DNA of 64,000 nucleotides, taken from the NCBI GenBank assembly GCA_965197565.1, contig CBDANK010000003.1:372001-436000 (forward strand), written 5' to 3'. This document shows positions 1 to 8,889 of the stretch, one piece after another. Positions within the stretch are counted from its first letter, which is position 1. Every line of letters begins with the position of its first letter. A program made the position numbers and the translations under genes. This stretch comes from G963667675 sp965197565. GTDB taxonomy: Bacteria; Chloroflexota; Dehalococcoidia; Lucifugimonadales; UBA3495. The notes beneath the pieces were generated by a model. It saw only the letters and a list, made by a program, of their open reading frames with translations, did not search any database and was not told the DNA's origin.

Positions 1-587
1 TTCAGTTCCTCCAAGGTCAACTGGGGTTCGAACTGAAGGGCGTAGGAGTTGCCGTAGCGGAAGGCCATGTTGATAAGCCGGTAGCGCCCATCCCGGCACA
101 GCATGTATCCCTCCGCCAGTTTCACCGCACCGGCGGGAACGGAAAAACAATCGCCGTGCAGCGTCGGCACTAACGGTATGGTGATCTTGCCGAAGACGGG
201 GTCGGCGTCGCCGTCAGCAGTGACCAGAATCTTCCTCAGACCGAACTGGTATCCGCCGGTGGGCTCTACCGTGCCTCCCAAGGCGGTGGACATCAACTGC
301 GCTCCCAAGCAAATGCCCAATACCGGCTTGCCGGTGGATATTGCCTCCCTCAGATAGGCCCGTTCCAGGTGGAGGGCGGGATAATCGTCGTTGGCCGACA
401 TAGGCCCGCCAAGAACCACGATCAAACTCACCTCCTCCAAGGCCGGGGGCGAGAACCGGTGGAGCCGGGGGGCCGACTCGAAGACGTTAAGATAGTCCAA
501 CCGGAACCGATGGTTCTCAAGCACCGCGCGGAAGTTGCCAGCCAGCGTCTCAGGAGCGGCGTGGCGAATGATCAAGGCGCGTTTCAC
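1..587 (-). CDS. Class I glutamine amidotransferase-like protein (3' end outside window)
   Basis: The 195 visible residues look like the class I (triad) glutamine amidotransferase fold found in GMP synthase-like proteins. A GGP motif is followed by the nucleophile-elbow motif GICLGAQ with the candidate catalytic Cys at residue 93, and by the GGTVEPTGG segment usual in this family. The downstream His-Glu part lies beyond the window edge. The start is a GTG at 587, preceded by GAAGAA. The gene follows mgdA on the same strand after an 82-base gap, so it may be the last gene of the methylamine operon. In that setting it could hydrolyse a gamma-glutamyl amide, but the substrate cannot be read from the sequence. 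The fold assignment is secure; the role is inferred. Confidence 0.8.
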   Translation of the reverse strand, partial: MKRALIIRHAAPETLAGNFRAVLENHRFRLDYLNVFESAPRLHRFSPPALEEVSLIVVLGGPMSANDDYPALHLERAYLREAISTGKPVLGICLGAQLMSTALGGTVEPTGGYQFGLRKILVTADGDADPVFGKITIPLVPTLHGDCFSVPAGAVKLAEGYMLCRDGRYRLINMAFRYGNSYALQFEPQLTLEEL

Positions 588-632
588 GCTAATTCTTCGC
601 GGCAGATGTCTAAGAGGGTGTGTGCAAAGTGC

Positions 633-655
633 CCTCTCCCCAAGGGAGAAGAGAC
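633..655. repeat. Short intergenic hairpin (CTCTCCC...GGGAGAAGAG type)
   Basis: The gap between mgdA and the amidotransferase holds a small inverted repeat, CTCTCCC CAA GGGAG, of a kind often scattered between genes. A related but degraded sequence occurs near 22290-22325. It has no T-tract, so it is more likely a dispersed repeat than a terminator. Confidence 0.4.
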
Positions 656-669
656 CTCTAACACAGCCT

Positions 670-1887
670 CTAGTGGATGGCCGCCGCCGGAGCGGCCGCT
701 CTTTCGTTGACCAGCTTGCCCTCTCGGAAACGTGACAGGGCAAAGGGCTTGATGAGATCGGGGGTATTGCCCGTAGCAATCAGTTCGGCGATGCGCTGCC
801 CGGCCACGGGAGCGGCCTTGAATCCCCAACTGCCCCAACCGCAACTTAGGATGAATCCGTCTATCCCTTCCACCAGTCCCATGATGGGAGCATAGTCGGG
901 ACTCATATCGCAGAGTCCGGCCCACTGGCGCAGGACGTTGACATTCTTTAGGACCGGAAACAATTCCAGGGTGTGGGTGGCCAATTCTTCCGCAGGCTGA
1001 AAGCTCGAGCGGTGGCTGTAGCTAGGATAAGGATCGACACCGCCCCCAATTACCACCTCTCCGCGGTCGGTCTGGTACACGTAGGCGTGGAGATTGGCCG
1101 AGGAAATGGTCTTGTCCAGGAAGGGTTTCAGCGGCTCGGTCACCATGGCCTGCAACGGGTGGGTCGATATGGGCAACTCCAAGCCCACCATGCCGGCGAT
1201 AGTGGAGCTCCAACCGGCGGTGGCATTGAGTATGGTGTTTGCTTTGACAAAACCCCGGTTGGTCTCGACCCCGGCTACCCGTCCGTTGCTCCGGTCGATG
1301 CCGGTCACTTCGGTAAAGGGGTGCAGCTCCGCACCCTGTCTATCCGCGCCTCGGGCGTAGCCCCAGACCACCGCATCGTGGCGGATGACGCCGCACGGAG
1401 GATGATACAACGCTGCCTGGACTGGGAAGGGCTTGCCTTGGCGCAGGTCCATGACTGGCACAAGCTTCTTGATCTCCTTGGGACCCACCATGCGGCTGTT
1501 CACGCCGAGAATCTGGTTAAACTCGGACCTTAGCCGCAGGCCGTACAACGCGGAATCGGTGTGGCCCAAGTCCAAGCGGCCCATCTGGTTAAAGAGGAGG
1601 TTGAAGTTCAGCTCCTTGGCCAGGCCCTCGTATAGCTTTACGCTCTCATTGAAGAAGGGGATTCCCTCGAGCGTGAGATAGTTAGACCGGATGATGGCGG
1701 TAGTCCTGGCACTGGCCCCGCCTCCCAGATAGCCTTTATCCAGCACCGCGACATCCCTGACGCCCAGCTTACCCAGGTAGTAGGCGGTGGAAAGGCCGTG
1801 GACCCCGCCCCCAACTATGACTACTTCGTAGCGGTCTTTCAGCGGGCGCTTTTCCCACATCGGGGTTTTCCGAAATAACTGAAACAT
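670..1887 (-). CDS. mgdA: FAD-dependent oxidoreductase, sarcosine oxidase beta / N-methylglutamate dehydrogenase subunit A
   Basis: This 405-residue DAO-family flavoprotein has the Rossmann motif VIVGGGVHG at residues 23-31. At 170 it has the motif RHDAVVWG, whose His aligns with the residue that covalently binds FMN in heterotetrameric sarcosine oxidase beta. The length matches SoxB. It catalyses oxidative demethylation of an N-methyl amino acid; in this operon the expected substrate is N-methylglutamate, giving glutamate and a one-carbon unit. Start ATG follows GGGAAGGGAA. It lies 46 bases after mgdD. In known mgdABCD operons the beta subunit comes first, whereas here it comes last. The family is certain. 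The choice of N-methylglutamate over sarcosine rests on the mgs and gmaS neighbours. Confidence 0.85.
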   Translation of the reverse strand: MFQLFRKTPMWEKRPLKDRYEVVIVGGGVHGLSTAYYLGKLGVRDVAVLDKGYLGGGASARTTAIIRSNYLTLEGIPFFNESVKLYEGLAKELNFNLLFNQMGRLDLGHTDSALYGLRLRSEFNQILGVNSRMVGPKEIKKLVPVMDLRQGKPFPVQAALYHPPCGVIRHDAVVWGYARGADRQGAELHPFTEVTGIDRSNGRVAGVETNRGFVKANTILNATAGWSSTIAGMVGLELPISTHPLQAMVTEPLKPFLDKTISSANLHAYVYQTDRGEVVIGGGVDPYPSYSHRSSFQPAEELATHTLELFPVLKNVNVLRQWAGLCDMSPDYAPIMGLVEGIDGFILSCGWGSWGFKAAPVAGQRIAELIATGNTPDLIKPFALSRFREGKLVNERAAAPAAAIH

Positions 1888-1933
1888 TTCCCTTCCCTTG
1901 ATTAACCGCAGGGGACGCAGAGGTCCGGGACAG

Positions 1934-2644
1934 TCAGGCTCCCAGAAGTTCCTTGGCTTCTACGCCAACAGGGACCGCGCCGTAACGTTCACCGGCTTCC
2001 ATTAACACGTCCCACATGTATTCCCCGAACTCGCGGGTAAAATAAAGCTCATATCGAAGCAGTCCCGCTATATCCCTTCGCAGCAGGGTCCCGTGTATCC
2101 CCGCTATCTTCGACAAGGCGCAGTGCAGATGGGGAAAGCCCGCATCGGACAGGTCCAAGTCAATTAGGTTGGTCAAGAGCAGGTTAGCCGATGGACCGGC
2201 TATACTCACCCCGGCCAAGGCTGAGGTAAGGTCAACGACGTGGGCGCAGCGGTCCGGGTCTTCCTCGAGTATTTCAACCAGGGCGACATTCTTCCCCGTA
2301 GGCGTAACCGCCAGATATTCATCCACCGCCAGACGGGAGAGGGCGCAGTGCCAAGGATCGGATGGACTTCCCAACTTCACTTGGCGCAGCGAGCCTATAT
2401 GCAACTCCGTGGCGTCTGGAAATGCAGCGGTCAACAGATGGTCAAGCTGCTCGCCTTGAACACTGACTTTGCCTACGGAGCTAATGTCGCAGAGGCCGGC
2501 GGCCCCTTTCAACTGCTCCAACTCTTGTTCAGCCGAGGAATATCGAGCGGGCTGTTGCCAACCCTCCCGCTGCTCCAAAGCGGCTCCCAAGGCTAGGTGC
2601 TTGTGGTGTAAGGAACTGCGTTTCACCGGATTCCAAGTGGCCAT
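1934..2644 (-). CDS. mgdD: Sarcosine oxidase gamma-like / N-methylglutamate dehydrogenase subunit D
   Basis: This 236-residue protein resembles the SoxG gamma subunit, a GcvT-like fold without its own active site. The C-terminal LRYELYFTREFGEYMWDVL stretch resembles the aminomethyltransferase domain of the alpha subunit. It starts two bases after the mgdC stop codon, so the two are almost certainly translationally coupled. The expected role is structural, completing the four-subunit dehydrogenase. SoxG proteins diverge fast, so the assignment leans on position as well as on the weak GcvT resemblance. Confidence 0.78.
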   Translation of the reverse strand: MATWNPVKRSSLHHKHLALGAALEQREGWQQPARYSSAEQELEQLKGAAGLCDISSVGKVSVQGEQLDHLLTAAFPDATELHIGSLRQVKLGSPSDPWHCALSRLAVDEYLAVTPTGKNVALVEILEEDPDRCAHVVDLTSALAGVSIAGPSANLLLTNLIDLDLSDAGFPHLHCALSKIAGIHGTLLRRDIAGLLRYELYFTREFGEYMWDVLMEAGERYGAVPVGVEAKELLGA

Positions 2645-2646
2645 GC

Positions 2647-5586
2647 TTATGCTCTCAACTGCTCCCCTTCGGGATCATAGAAGGGCCGCAGAGTCACTTG
2701 AGCCGGGAGCGTCTTCCCGTTGACCAGAATGCCGATGTCCGAGCCCTCCTCGGCCAGCTCTATTGGTATCCAAGCAAGCCCAAAGCCTTTGCCCATAGTA
2801 GGGCTGAGCCGGGCGCTGGTCACCCGGCCCACGGGCTTCCGGCCTACCAGCACCGGATCGGCGTCATCGGGCACGCCGCCGTCTCGCATGGTGAAACCGA
2901 CCAGTTTATTGCGTAGTCCCCGGTCGCTGACCAATTTCAGGCCGCCGCGGCCGATGAAGTCCTCCTTGTCAAAGCGCACCACCCAACCCATGTCGCTTTC
3001 CAAGGGGTTGGACACGGCATCGGTATCCTGGCCGACGATGATATGCTTTTTTTCCAGACGCAAAATCCGCTGCGCTTCCAAGCCGAAGGGGCTGATGCCA
3101 AACTCACTGCCGGCGTCCATGATGGTCTGCCACAGGTACTCGCCGTACTCGGCCGGAACGTGGAGTTCCCAACCGGCTTCCCCCACGAAGCCAATTCGCA
3201 GCAGGATGGCAGGCACTCCCGCCACCATGCCTTGGGCCGACCTCATGTATCCGAAGGCTGATTGAGAAACGTCGACCTCGGTGAGCTTGCTCAGGGTCTC
3301 CCTTGCTCTTGGACCGGCGACGTTGATAGCCGCGTAAGCTGAAGTAACATTGGTAACGTGGGCGCACATGCCGCTGCCCGCCGACCACCATCTGAACCAT
3401 TCCTCAGTCAAGTCCACGTTGCCCGTCGTGGTGGTGACGAAGTACCGGTCTTGGGCCAACCTGGTCACGGTCCCATCGTCCAGAATGACGCCGTTATCAC
3501 TGCACAATAACCCGTAGCGGATCCTGCCGACCCTCAAGTTGGAAAAGTGGTGCGTGTATAGCTTGTCGAGCAGCGCGGGGGCGTCTCGTCCCCTGACCTC
3601 CAGCTTGCCCAGAGTGCTGACGTCCATGATGCCTACCCGTTGACGCACCGCCAAACACTCGGCTTGGGGCGACCCATAGTCGAAAGGACGCTGCCAAGGA
3701 CCCAACTCCACCATTGGCGCGCCCAATTCCCGGTGCGAATGGTCCATGGGTGTGCGTTTTATGGGCATGTGCCCCGGTCCGGCCAGGGCCGCCAAGGGCA
3801 CCGGCTGCAAGGGCGGACGGGACGTGGTGACGCCTGTTTCGCCGACGCTGCGGCCGGTACTCTGAGCACAGAGGCCCACCAACGACTTGAGGCACATCTT
3901 GCCTTGGCAGGGTCCCATGGTGGCGGTGCTGTAACGCTTCAGCATCTGAAGATCGTCGAATCCCTCGTCGATGGCGTCTACGATGTCTTTGGCGGTGACG
4001 TCTTCGCAAATGCAAAGGAAGTTTTTCTTCCCCTTTCCATTGGACAGCAGCGGAGCGTGGGGCTTAGCCCTGTTCCGGTGCTCGTCTTCCGCGGCGGCCG
4101 TCTGACGTTGTAGGTCTTCTATTTGGACGCCGGATGGGCCAGCGGCCGGGTCCACCAGGCTTGCAGCCGCCTCCGAGCCAGCCAATTTCCCCTGAAGTAG
4201 TGTGGCCGCCAGGTCGTGGATGCCGGTGACCTCTCCCGCCGCGTACAGGCCCGGCGGCAATGACAAAGGGACCGCTTGGCCCAGGTCTTCGTCGTAGCCT
4301 AAAGAACCTCCTGCTTGGTGGAGCAGACCGTTGGCCGGCTGGAATCCGCCGGACATACAGACGAGGTCGCAAGCAAATCGCTTGATTTCACCCGCAGGCT
4401 CCCCTCCCTGTATCCGGGAAACGGCTACGGCCCCAACCTTTTTCTTGCCCTCGACGCGGGTTACGGCATGGGAAGACAGAACAGAAACCCCTCGAGACTC
4501 CAATGCCCTGGCTGCTTGCAATTCCTCAGCCGATTCCGGCCTCGAATCCACTACCACAGCTACTTCAACACCGGCATCCAGCAGGTCTAACGCGGCGTAG
4601 TAACCCGGGTCATTATTGACGGCGACCACCGCCCTCTTGCCCGGCTTGACGCCGTAGAGATGGATCAATCGCTGGGCCGCCGTGGCTAGCATGATGCCGG
4701 GCCGGTCGTTGTTTTCGAACAGCAGGGGCACCTCGTAGGAACCGGTGGCAAGGACGACTCGTTTCGCCCTGAGTTGGACCACCTCATCACCGTGGAGCAC
4801 CCCCAACAGGTTGTCCTGGTAGTATGCAAAGGCAGTGGCGCCGGTCATAACCTGGATACGGGAAGATTCCTCCACCGAGCGGGCCAGTTGTCCGGCGATG
4901 TCTTGGGCTGAAGCCTCCCCGAATCCTGGGATGTTCCGGTGGCTTCGAGGACTATAACGTAGGTGCCCCCCAAGACTCGGTTGGTCGTCCACCAAGGTAA
5001 CGCTGCTGCCTTGGCCGGCGGCCTGGAGCGCTGCGGACAAGCCGGCGGGACCGCCGCCGACCACCGCCACGTCGGCGTGCTGATACCGGTGGTGGTAGTG
5101 GGCCTGGGAAATCGCGCCGGTCTTAACGGTGCCCAGTCCGCCAACGCGCCTAATGACATGCTGGGCCAGACGCCATAGAAATTTGGGCCGGTGGAGAGCT
5201 TTGTAGTAGAAACCCACGGGCATCAGCCATTGGAGCCGGTCCAGAAGAGAGAGGAAATCACGGTCCAGGGAGGGCCATGCGTTTTGATGACGGACTTGCA
5301 TGTCCTGCTGCGCCAACTGGGTGCAGGCCCGTACGTTGGGCACTCCGTCCACGTCGATAAGGCAGTTTGGGCACCGTCCGGCGGCGCAAAGCAGCCCCCG
5401 GGGGCGGTGGTACTTGAAACCCCGGCTGAAAATAGTGGTCCCGGAGGCGTAAAGGGCCGAAGCCACAGTGTCGCCTTGATGAGCCCGCACCGTGCGGCCG
5501 TCAAACTGGAATACTATCTCTTTGGTGCGGTCTATCAGCTCCGACGGCCTAGCCTCAAGCCTGAGATTTTCCTTCCGTTTCATCAT
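2647..5586 (-). CDS. mgdC: Sarcosine oxidase alpha-like / N-methylglutamate dehydrogenase large subunit C
   Basis: The 979 residues carry, in order, a Fer2-like N-terminal domain with Cys 67, 72, 75 and 88; an FAD/NAD-binding domain with VVGGGPAGLS near 175; a BFD-like cluster site with Cys 525, 527, 560 and 565; and a C-terminal GcvT/folate-binding domain from about 640. The ATG at 5586 overlaps the mgdB stop (ATGA), so the longer in-frame extension upstream was rejected. From family knowledge, true oxygen-using sarcosine oxidases tend to lack these cysteines. Their presence here suggests electrons leave through iron-sulfur clusters to an acceptor other than oxygen. The GcvT domain would load formaldehyde onto tetrahydrofolate. 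Confidence 0.88.
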   Translation of the reverse strand: MMKRKENLRLEARPSELIDRTKEIVFQFDGRTVRAHQGDTVASALYASGTTIFSRGFKYHRPRGLLCAAGRCPNCLIDVDGVPNVRACTQLAQQDMQVRHQNAWPSLDRDFLSLLDRLQWLMPVGFYYKALHRPKFLWRLAQHVIRRVGGLGTVKTGAISQAHYHHRYQHADVAVVGGGPAGLSAALQAAGQGSSVTLVDDQPSLGGHLRYSPRSHRNIPGFGEASAQDIAGQLARSVEESSRIQVMTGATAFAYYQDNLLGVLHGDEVVQLRAKRVVLATGSYEVPLLFENNDRPGIMLATAAQRLIHLYGVKPGKRAVVAVNNDPGYYAALDLLDAGVEVAVVVDSRPESAEELQAARALESRGVSVLSSHAVTRVEGKKKVGAVAVSRIQGGEPAGEIKRFACDLVCMSGGFQPANGLLHQAGGSLGYDEDLGQAVPLSLPPGLYAAGEVTGIHDLAATLLQGKLAGSEAAASLVDPAAGPSGVQIEDLQRQTAAAEDEHRNRAKPHAPLLSNGKGKKNFLCICEDVTAKDIVDAIDEGFDDLQMLKRYSTATMGPCQGKMCLKSLVGLCAQSTGRSVGETGVTTSRPPLQPVPLAALAGPGHMPIKRTPMDHSHRELGAPMVELGPWQRPFDYGSPQAECLAVRQRVGIMDVSTLGKLEVRGRDAPALLDKLYTHHFSNLRVGRIRYGLLCSDNGVILDDGTVTRLAQDRYFVTTTTGNVDLTEEWFRWWSAGSGMCAHVTNVTSAYAAINVAGPRARETLSKLTEVDVSQSAFGYMRSAQGMVAGVPAILLRIGFVGEAGWELHVPAEYGEYLWQTIMDAGSEFGISPFGLEAQRILRLEKKHIIVGQDTDAVSNPLESDMGWVVRFDKEDFIGRGGLKLVSDRGLRNKLVGFTMRDGGVPDDADPVLVGRKPVGRVTSARLSPTMGKGFGLAWIPIELAEEGSDIGILVNGKTLPAQVTLRPFYDPEGEQLRA

Positions 5587-5831
5587 GGCCAGAAGGTCTC
5601 CTGCACCTGGTTCGTCATAGTATCCCTCAGGGCCAGCAGCCACTTGCGGCAGCCATAACGATGGACCCACCACTCCCGCTGCACCCCGGCGGCATTCACC
5701 CTAGAGTAGAGGTAGCTTGACCATTCCGCCTCTGAGGCATCTGGAGTTGGGCGCACCGTGACCTCCCCGCCGAAACGGAACTCGTTGACGTTTCGTTCCC
5801 CGCAGTTAGGGCAGTTTAGCAGGAAGGACAT
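5583..5831 (-). CDS. mgdB: Sarcosine oxidase delta-like / N-methylglutamate dehydrogenase subunit B
   Basis: This 82-residue SoxD-family protein has the expected zinc-site residues Cys7, Cys10, His57 and Cys61, in CPNCG and HRYGCRKW. Length and motif spacing are normal for the delta subunit, which binds zinc and stabilises the tetramer. Its stop codon overlaps the start of mgdC by four bases. Together with mgdC, mgdD and mgdA it completes the delta-alpha-gamma-beta set. Confidence 0.88.
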   Translation of the reverse strand: MSFLLNCPNCGERNVNEFRFGGEVTVRPTPDASEAEWSSYLYSRVNAAGVQREWWVHRYGCRKWLLALRDTMTNQVQETFWP

Positions 5832-5843
5832 TGTCTTTAACCC

Positions 5844-6119
5844 CTAAGGCTGCGCTTCGAAAAACCCTTTCTGCTGCAGACGCTCACGCTCTCGGTCTTT
5901 TTCGTCACAGATGACATCCCACGTGTCCTGGCAATACGCCAGGGCCTCTCGGACTGCCTCCACCGGTATATCTCGGTCCTGGGCTATCTTGTCAGGGTGT
6001 TGGCGGGAAACATAACGGTCGTGCCATAAGGTGGAAGCCCGAATTCCCGAGCCCTTGACAAACAGTTCACGAGACCCTTTGTCTGGATTCTGTTCCAGAT
6101 AGTTGTACTTATCTTCCAT
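5844..6119 (-). CDS. DUF433-like small protein inside the methylamine operon
   Basis: These 91 residues contain the pattern of DUF433 antitoxin-like winged-helix proteins: a strand LFVKGSGIRASTLWHD, then a helix pair ending IPVEAVREALAYCQ. The C-terminus is charged and helical. It sits between gmaS and mgdB with short gaps on both sides, so it is co-transcribed. DUF433 proteins are often paired with PIN toxins, but no toxin partner is present here. A DNA-binding regulatory role in this operon is possible but unproven. Confidence 0.6.
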   Translation of the reverse strand: MEDKYNYLEQNPDKGSRELFVKGSGIRASTLWHDRYVSRQHPDKIAQDRDIPVEAVREALAYCQDTWDVICDEKDRERERLQQKGFFEAQP

Positions 6120-6190
6120 GGCTCATCAGTCCGAGTTCGCCTTCCGGTGTTATCTTTAGGGGGAGTTCCTATGCTTTGATACTAGTTCCG

Positions 6191-7549
6191 CTAAAACAAG
6201 GTCAAATAGCGATCCAGTTCCCATTGGGTGACTTGGCGGTGGTACTCGCGCCATTCGCCTTCCTTGAGGGAAACAAACTCATCGTAGATTGGGCCCAGCG
6301 ATTTCTGGACTAATTCGTCTCGGCGGACCTCGGAAAGGGCCTCGGCTAGAGATTGGGGGAGCAACCGGATGCCCCGGCGGCTAATCTCCTCCAACCCCAG
6401 GTCATAGAGGTTGCCCAGGTAGGGCTCGCCCGGGTCCAGCTTCCTACGGATGCCGTCCATCCCGGCAGTCACGTAGGCCGCGAAGGACAGGTAAGGGTTG
6501 CAAGCGGCGGACATGGTGCGGTCCTCCAAATGACCTGGGCCTGCGGTCCGGATCATCTGAGTGCGGTTGTTGTCGCCGTAGGAAACGAAGGCAGGGGTCC
6601 AGAGAAAGCCGGAGGTGGAACCCATGAGCGCCGGTCCTACTTGCAGCCGTTTGTAGCAATTGACCGTGGGCGACATGACGCTGCAAAGGGCCCGGGCATG
6701 ATCGAAGACACCGCCGATGAAGTGGTAGGCCGTCTCGGACAACCCCAACCCCCGGGGGTCCTCTTCGTCCAAGAACAGGTTCTCCCCGGTGGCGGCGTCG
6801 GCCAAGTGGTAGTGGATGTGGCCGCCGCTGCCGGTGCGATTGGTGAAAGGCTTGGCCATGTGGGTAGCAATAGCACCGTATTTTTGAGCGTACTGGCTGG
6901 TCATCATCTTGAAGAAAGTGTACCGGTCGGCAGTGGTCAGCGCATCGTCATAAACGAAGTTGATCTCATACTGGCCGTTGGCGTCTTCGTGGTCCGATTG
7001 GTAGGCGTCCCATCCCAGACGCTGCATACCGTCCATCATGTCCCGCAGGTAGCCCATTACGCTGGCAATGCCCTTAAAGTCGTAGCAGGGTTTGGTGAGA
7101 CTATCTACTTCGTTTGGGTCCCAGACGGAAATAGAACCGTTGTTGTCTCTGGTAACCAGGAAGTGCTCCGGCTCGATGCCAACGTTAAAGACGTAGCCCT
7201 GGTCCCTGAGGTCGGACAGCACCCGCTTGAAATTCTGCCGCGGACAAAACATATGGGGTTGTTCGTCAACGTAAAGGTCGCTGGCAAAGCGGGCCACACC
7301 TTCGGTCCAGGGCACCGGCGTATAGCTATCCAGGTCTATCCTGGCCAGCATGTCATGGGAGTGGGGTCCCTGCCCCATTCCGGGCAAGGCGGCCCCGGCA
7401 AAGCCCGCTCCGGTGTCTATCACGTCGTCAAAGTGAGACGCGGGGACCATCTTTACTTTGGGTGAGCCGTTGATGTCGACGAACTGGGCCAGAATGTACT
7501 TGATGTTGTCGTTGCTCATTCGCTGGCGGACGTCGTCCCGTGCGGCCAT
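6191..7549 (-). CDS. gmaS: Gamma-glutamylmethylamide synthetase (type III GlnT-like glutamine synthetase family)
   Basis: This 452-residue glutamine synthetase-fold protein has the metal-binding motif GIEPEHF near 124, the QSDHEDANGQYEINF segment near 185, the ATP/ammonia-site motif NRTGSGGHIHYHL near 236-248, and EDRTMSAACNPY near 345. It resembles the GlnT/GmaS branch rather than housekeeping GlnA. GmaS makes gamma-glutamylmethylamide from glutamate, methylamine and ATP. Its position directly after mgsABC and before the mgd genes matches known N-methylglutamate operons and is the main argument for methylamine rather than ammonia as substrate. ATG start. Confidence 0.85.
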   Translation of the reverse strand: MAARDDVRQRMSNDNIKYILAQFVDINGSPKVKMVPASHFDDVIDTGAGFAGAALPGMGQGPHSHDMLARIDLDSYTPVPWTEGVARFASDLYVDEQPHMFCPRQNFKRVLSDLRDQGYVFNVGIEPEHFLVTRDNNGSISVWDPNEVDSLTKPCYDFKGIASVMGYLRDMMDGMQRLGWDAYQSDHEDANGQYEINFVYDDALTTADRYTFFKMMTSQYAQKYGAIATHMAKPFTNRTGSGGHIHYHLADAATGENLFLDEEDPRGLGLSETAYHFIGGVFDHARALCSVMSPTVNCYKRLQVGPALMGSTSGFLWTPAFVSYGDNNRTQMIRTAGPGHLEDRTMSAACNPYLSFAAYVTAGMDGIRRKLDPGEPYLGNLYDLGLEEISRRGIRLLPQSLAEALSEVRRDELVQKSLGPIYDEFVSLKEGEWREYHRQVTQWELDRYLTLF

Positions 7550-7579
7550 GGTGAGCTCCTTTGGAAGGGATGTCAGCGT

Positions 7580-8875
7580 TCAGTACACCTTGTTGGTCCC
7601 CACCAGGGGAACCCGGGCCATGGCGGAGGCCTCAATGGTGAGGGCGGCCATATCCTCGGGCTCAAGGCTGTGAACGTCGCTTTTGCCCAGGGAGCGGGTG
7701 AGCAGGGTCATCTCCATGGTCATGGAGTTGAGGAAGTTGGCCACACGCTCGGCCGCTTCGTCGGGGTCCAAGCGCTTTATTAGTTGAGGGTCTTGGGTGG
7801 TGATTCCTACCGGACACTTGCCGGTATGACAGTGGTGGCAGTAGCCGGCGGGCACGCCGACTTCCTTGACAAAGTCGGACTCTGGAATCTCTTTGTTGCA
7901 GTTCAGAGCGATCAAGGCCCCGGTCCCGATGGCCACCGCGTCGGCGCCCAGGGCCAGGGCCTTGGCCGCATCGGCTCCGTGGCGAATGCCGCCGGAGGCT
8001 ATCAGGCTCACCTTGCCGTACAGTCCCAACTCCCGCAGAGCCTCCCTGGCCATGACGATGGCCGGGACCGTAGGAACTCCGCTGTGTTCTATTAGCACTT
8101 CGGCCGAAGCGCCGGTGGCCCCTATCATGCTGTCAATGACGATGGCATCGGCACCGGCCTTGGCCGCCAGCTTAACGTCGTCGTCCACCCGGCAGGCGCC
8201 CAGTTTCACGTGAATGGGCACCCTCCAATCGGTGGCTTCCCTTAGCTGCTCGATCTTCACTGCCAGGTCATCGGGGCCGAGCCAGTCCGGGTGGCGGGCC
8301 GGACTGCGCTGGTCGATGCCTTGGGGCAGGTCCCGCATATCGGCGATTTCGTCCAGCACCTTGACCCCCATAAGGAGACCGCCGGTGCCGGGCTTGGCTC
8401 CTTGTCCAACTACTATTTCAATGGCTTGGGCTTGGACCAAGTGATGAGGGTTCAAGCCGTAGCGGCTGGGCAATACCTGGTAAATGAGCTTTTCCGACGC
8501 TTCTCTTTCACCCCAATACATACCACCGTCGCCGGTGCAGGTCGCCGTGCCCATCATAGAAGCGCCCTTCCCCAGCGCAACCTTGGCGTTGGCCGACAGA
8601 GCCCCGTAGCTCATGCCGCTGATGTAGATCGGAGTCTCCAAGACTAAGGGGTTTTCAGCGTGGCGGGAGCCGATGACCGTCCGGGTGTTGCAGCGTTCTT
8701 TGTAGCCTTCCAAGGGGAAGCGAGTAAGGCCGGTGGACAAGAAGGTTAGGTCGTCGAAATGAGTGACCTTCTGAAAGGTACTGAATCCCCGGATCCTGTA
8801 CCGGCCCAGCTCGGCCTTGGCATGGATATCCTCCATGACCCAAGGCGGCCATATCTGACTGCTCCCCGTCACCAT
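7580..8875 (-). CDS. mgsC: FMN-binding glutamate synthase-like subunit / N-methylglutamate synthase subunit C
   Basis: The 431 residues correspond to the FMN-binding TIM-barrel domain of glutamate synthase (GlxD/MgsC type). Visible signatures are PIYISGMSYGALS near 82, GQGAKPGTGG, the phosphate loop IASGGIRHGADAAKALALGA near 313, and a cysteine cluster CHHCHTGKCPVG near 350 fitting the 3Fe-4S site. Start ATG follows AGAGAGGA. It lies 14 bases downstream of mgsB. With MgsA and MgsB it would convert gamma-glutamylmethylamide or methylamine plus glutamate to N-methylglutamate. Confidence 0.86.
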   Translation of the reverse strand: MVTGSSQIWPPWVMEDIHAKAELGRYRIRGFSTFQKVTHFDDLTFLSTGLTRFPLEGYKERCNTRTVIGSRHAENPLVLETPIYISGMSYGALSANAKVALGKGASMMGTATCTGDGGMYWGEREASEKLIYQVLPSRYGLNPHHLVQAQAIEIVVGQGAKPGTGGLLMGVKVLDEIADMRDLPQGIDQRSPARHPDWLGPDDLAVKIEQLREATDWRVPIHVKLGACRVDDDVKLAAKAGADAIVIDSMIGATGASAEVLIEHSGVPTVPAIVMAREALRELGLYGKVSLIASGGIRHGADAAKALALGADAVAIGTGALIALNCNKEIPESDFVKEVGVPAGYCHHCHTGKCPVGITTQDPQLIKRLDPDEAAERVANFLNSMTMEMTLLTRSLGKSDVHSLEPEDMAALTIEASAMARVPLVGTNKVY

Positions 8876-8889
8876 CAGAGGATTCCTCT

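Noticed and set aside
5587..5673. 29-codon N-terminal extension of MgdC
   Set aside because: It overlaps mgdB in another frame; the ATGA junction at 5586 fits operon structure.
6353..7465. 370-codon plus-strand open frame opposite gmaS
   Set aside because: It mirrors the codon structure of a clear glutamine synthetase-family gene; no family motif or Shine-Dalgarno supports it.
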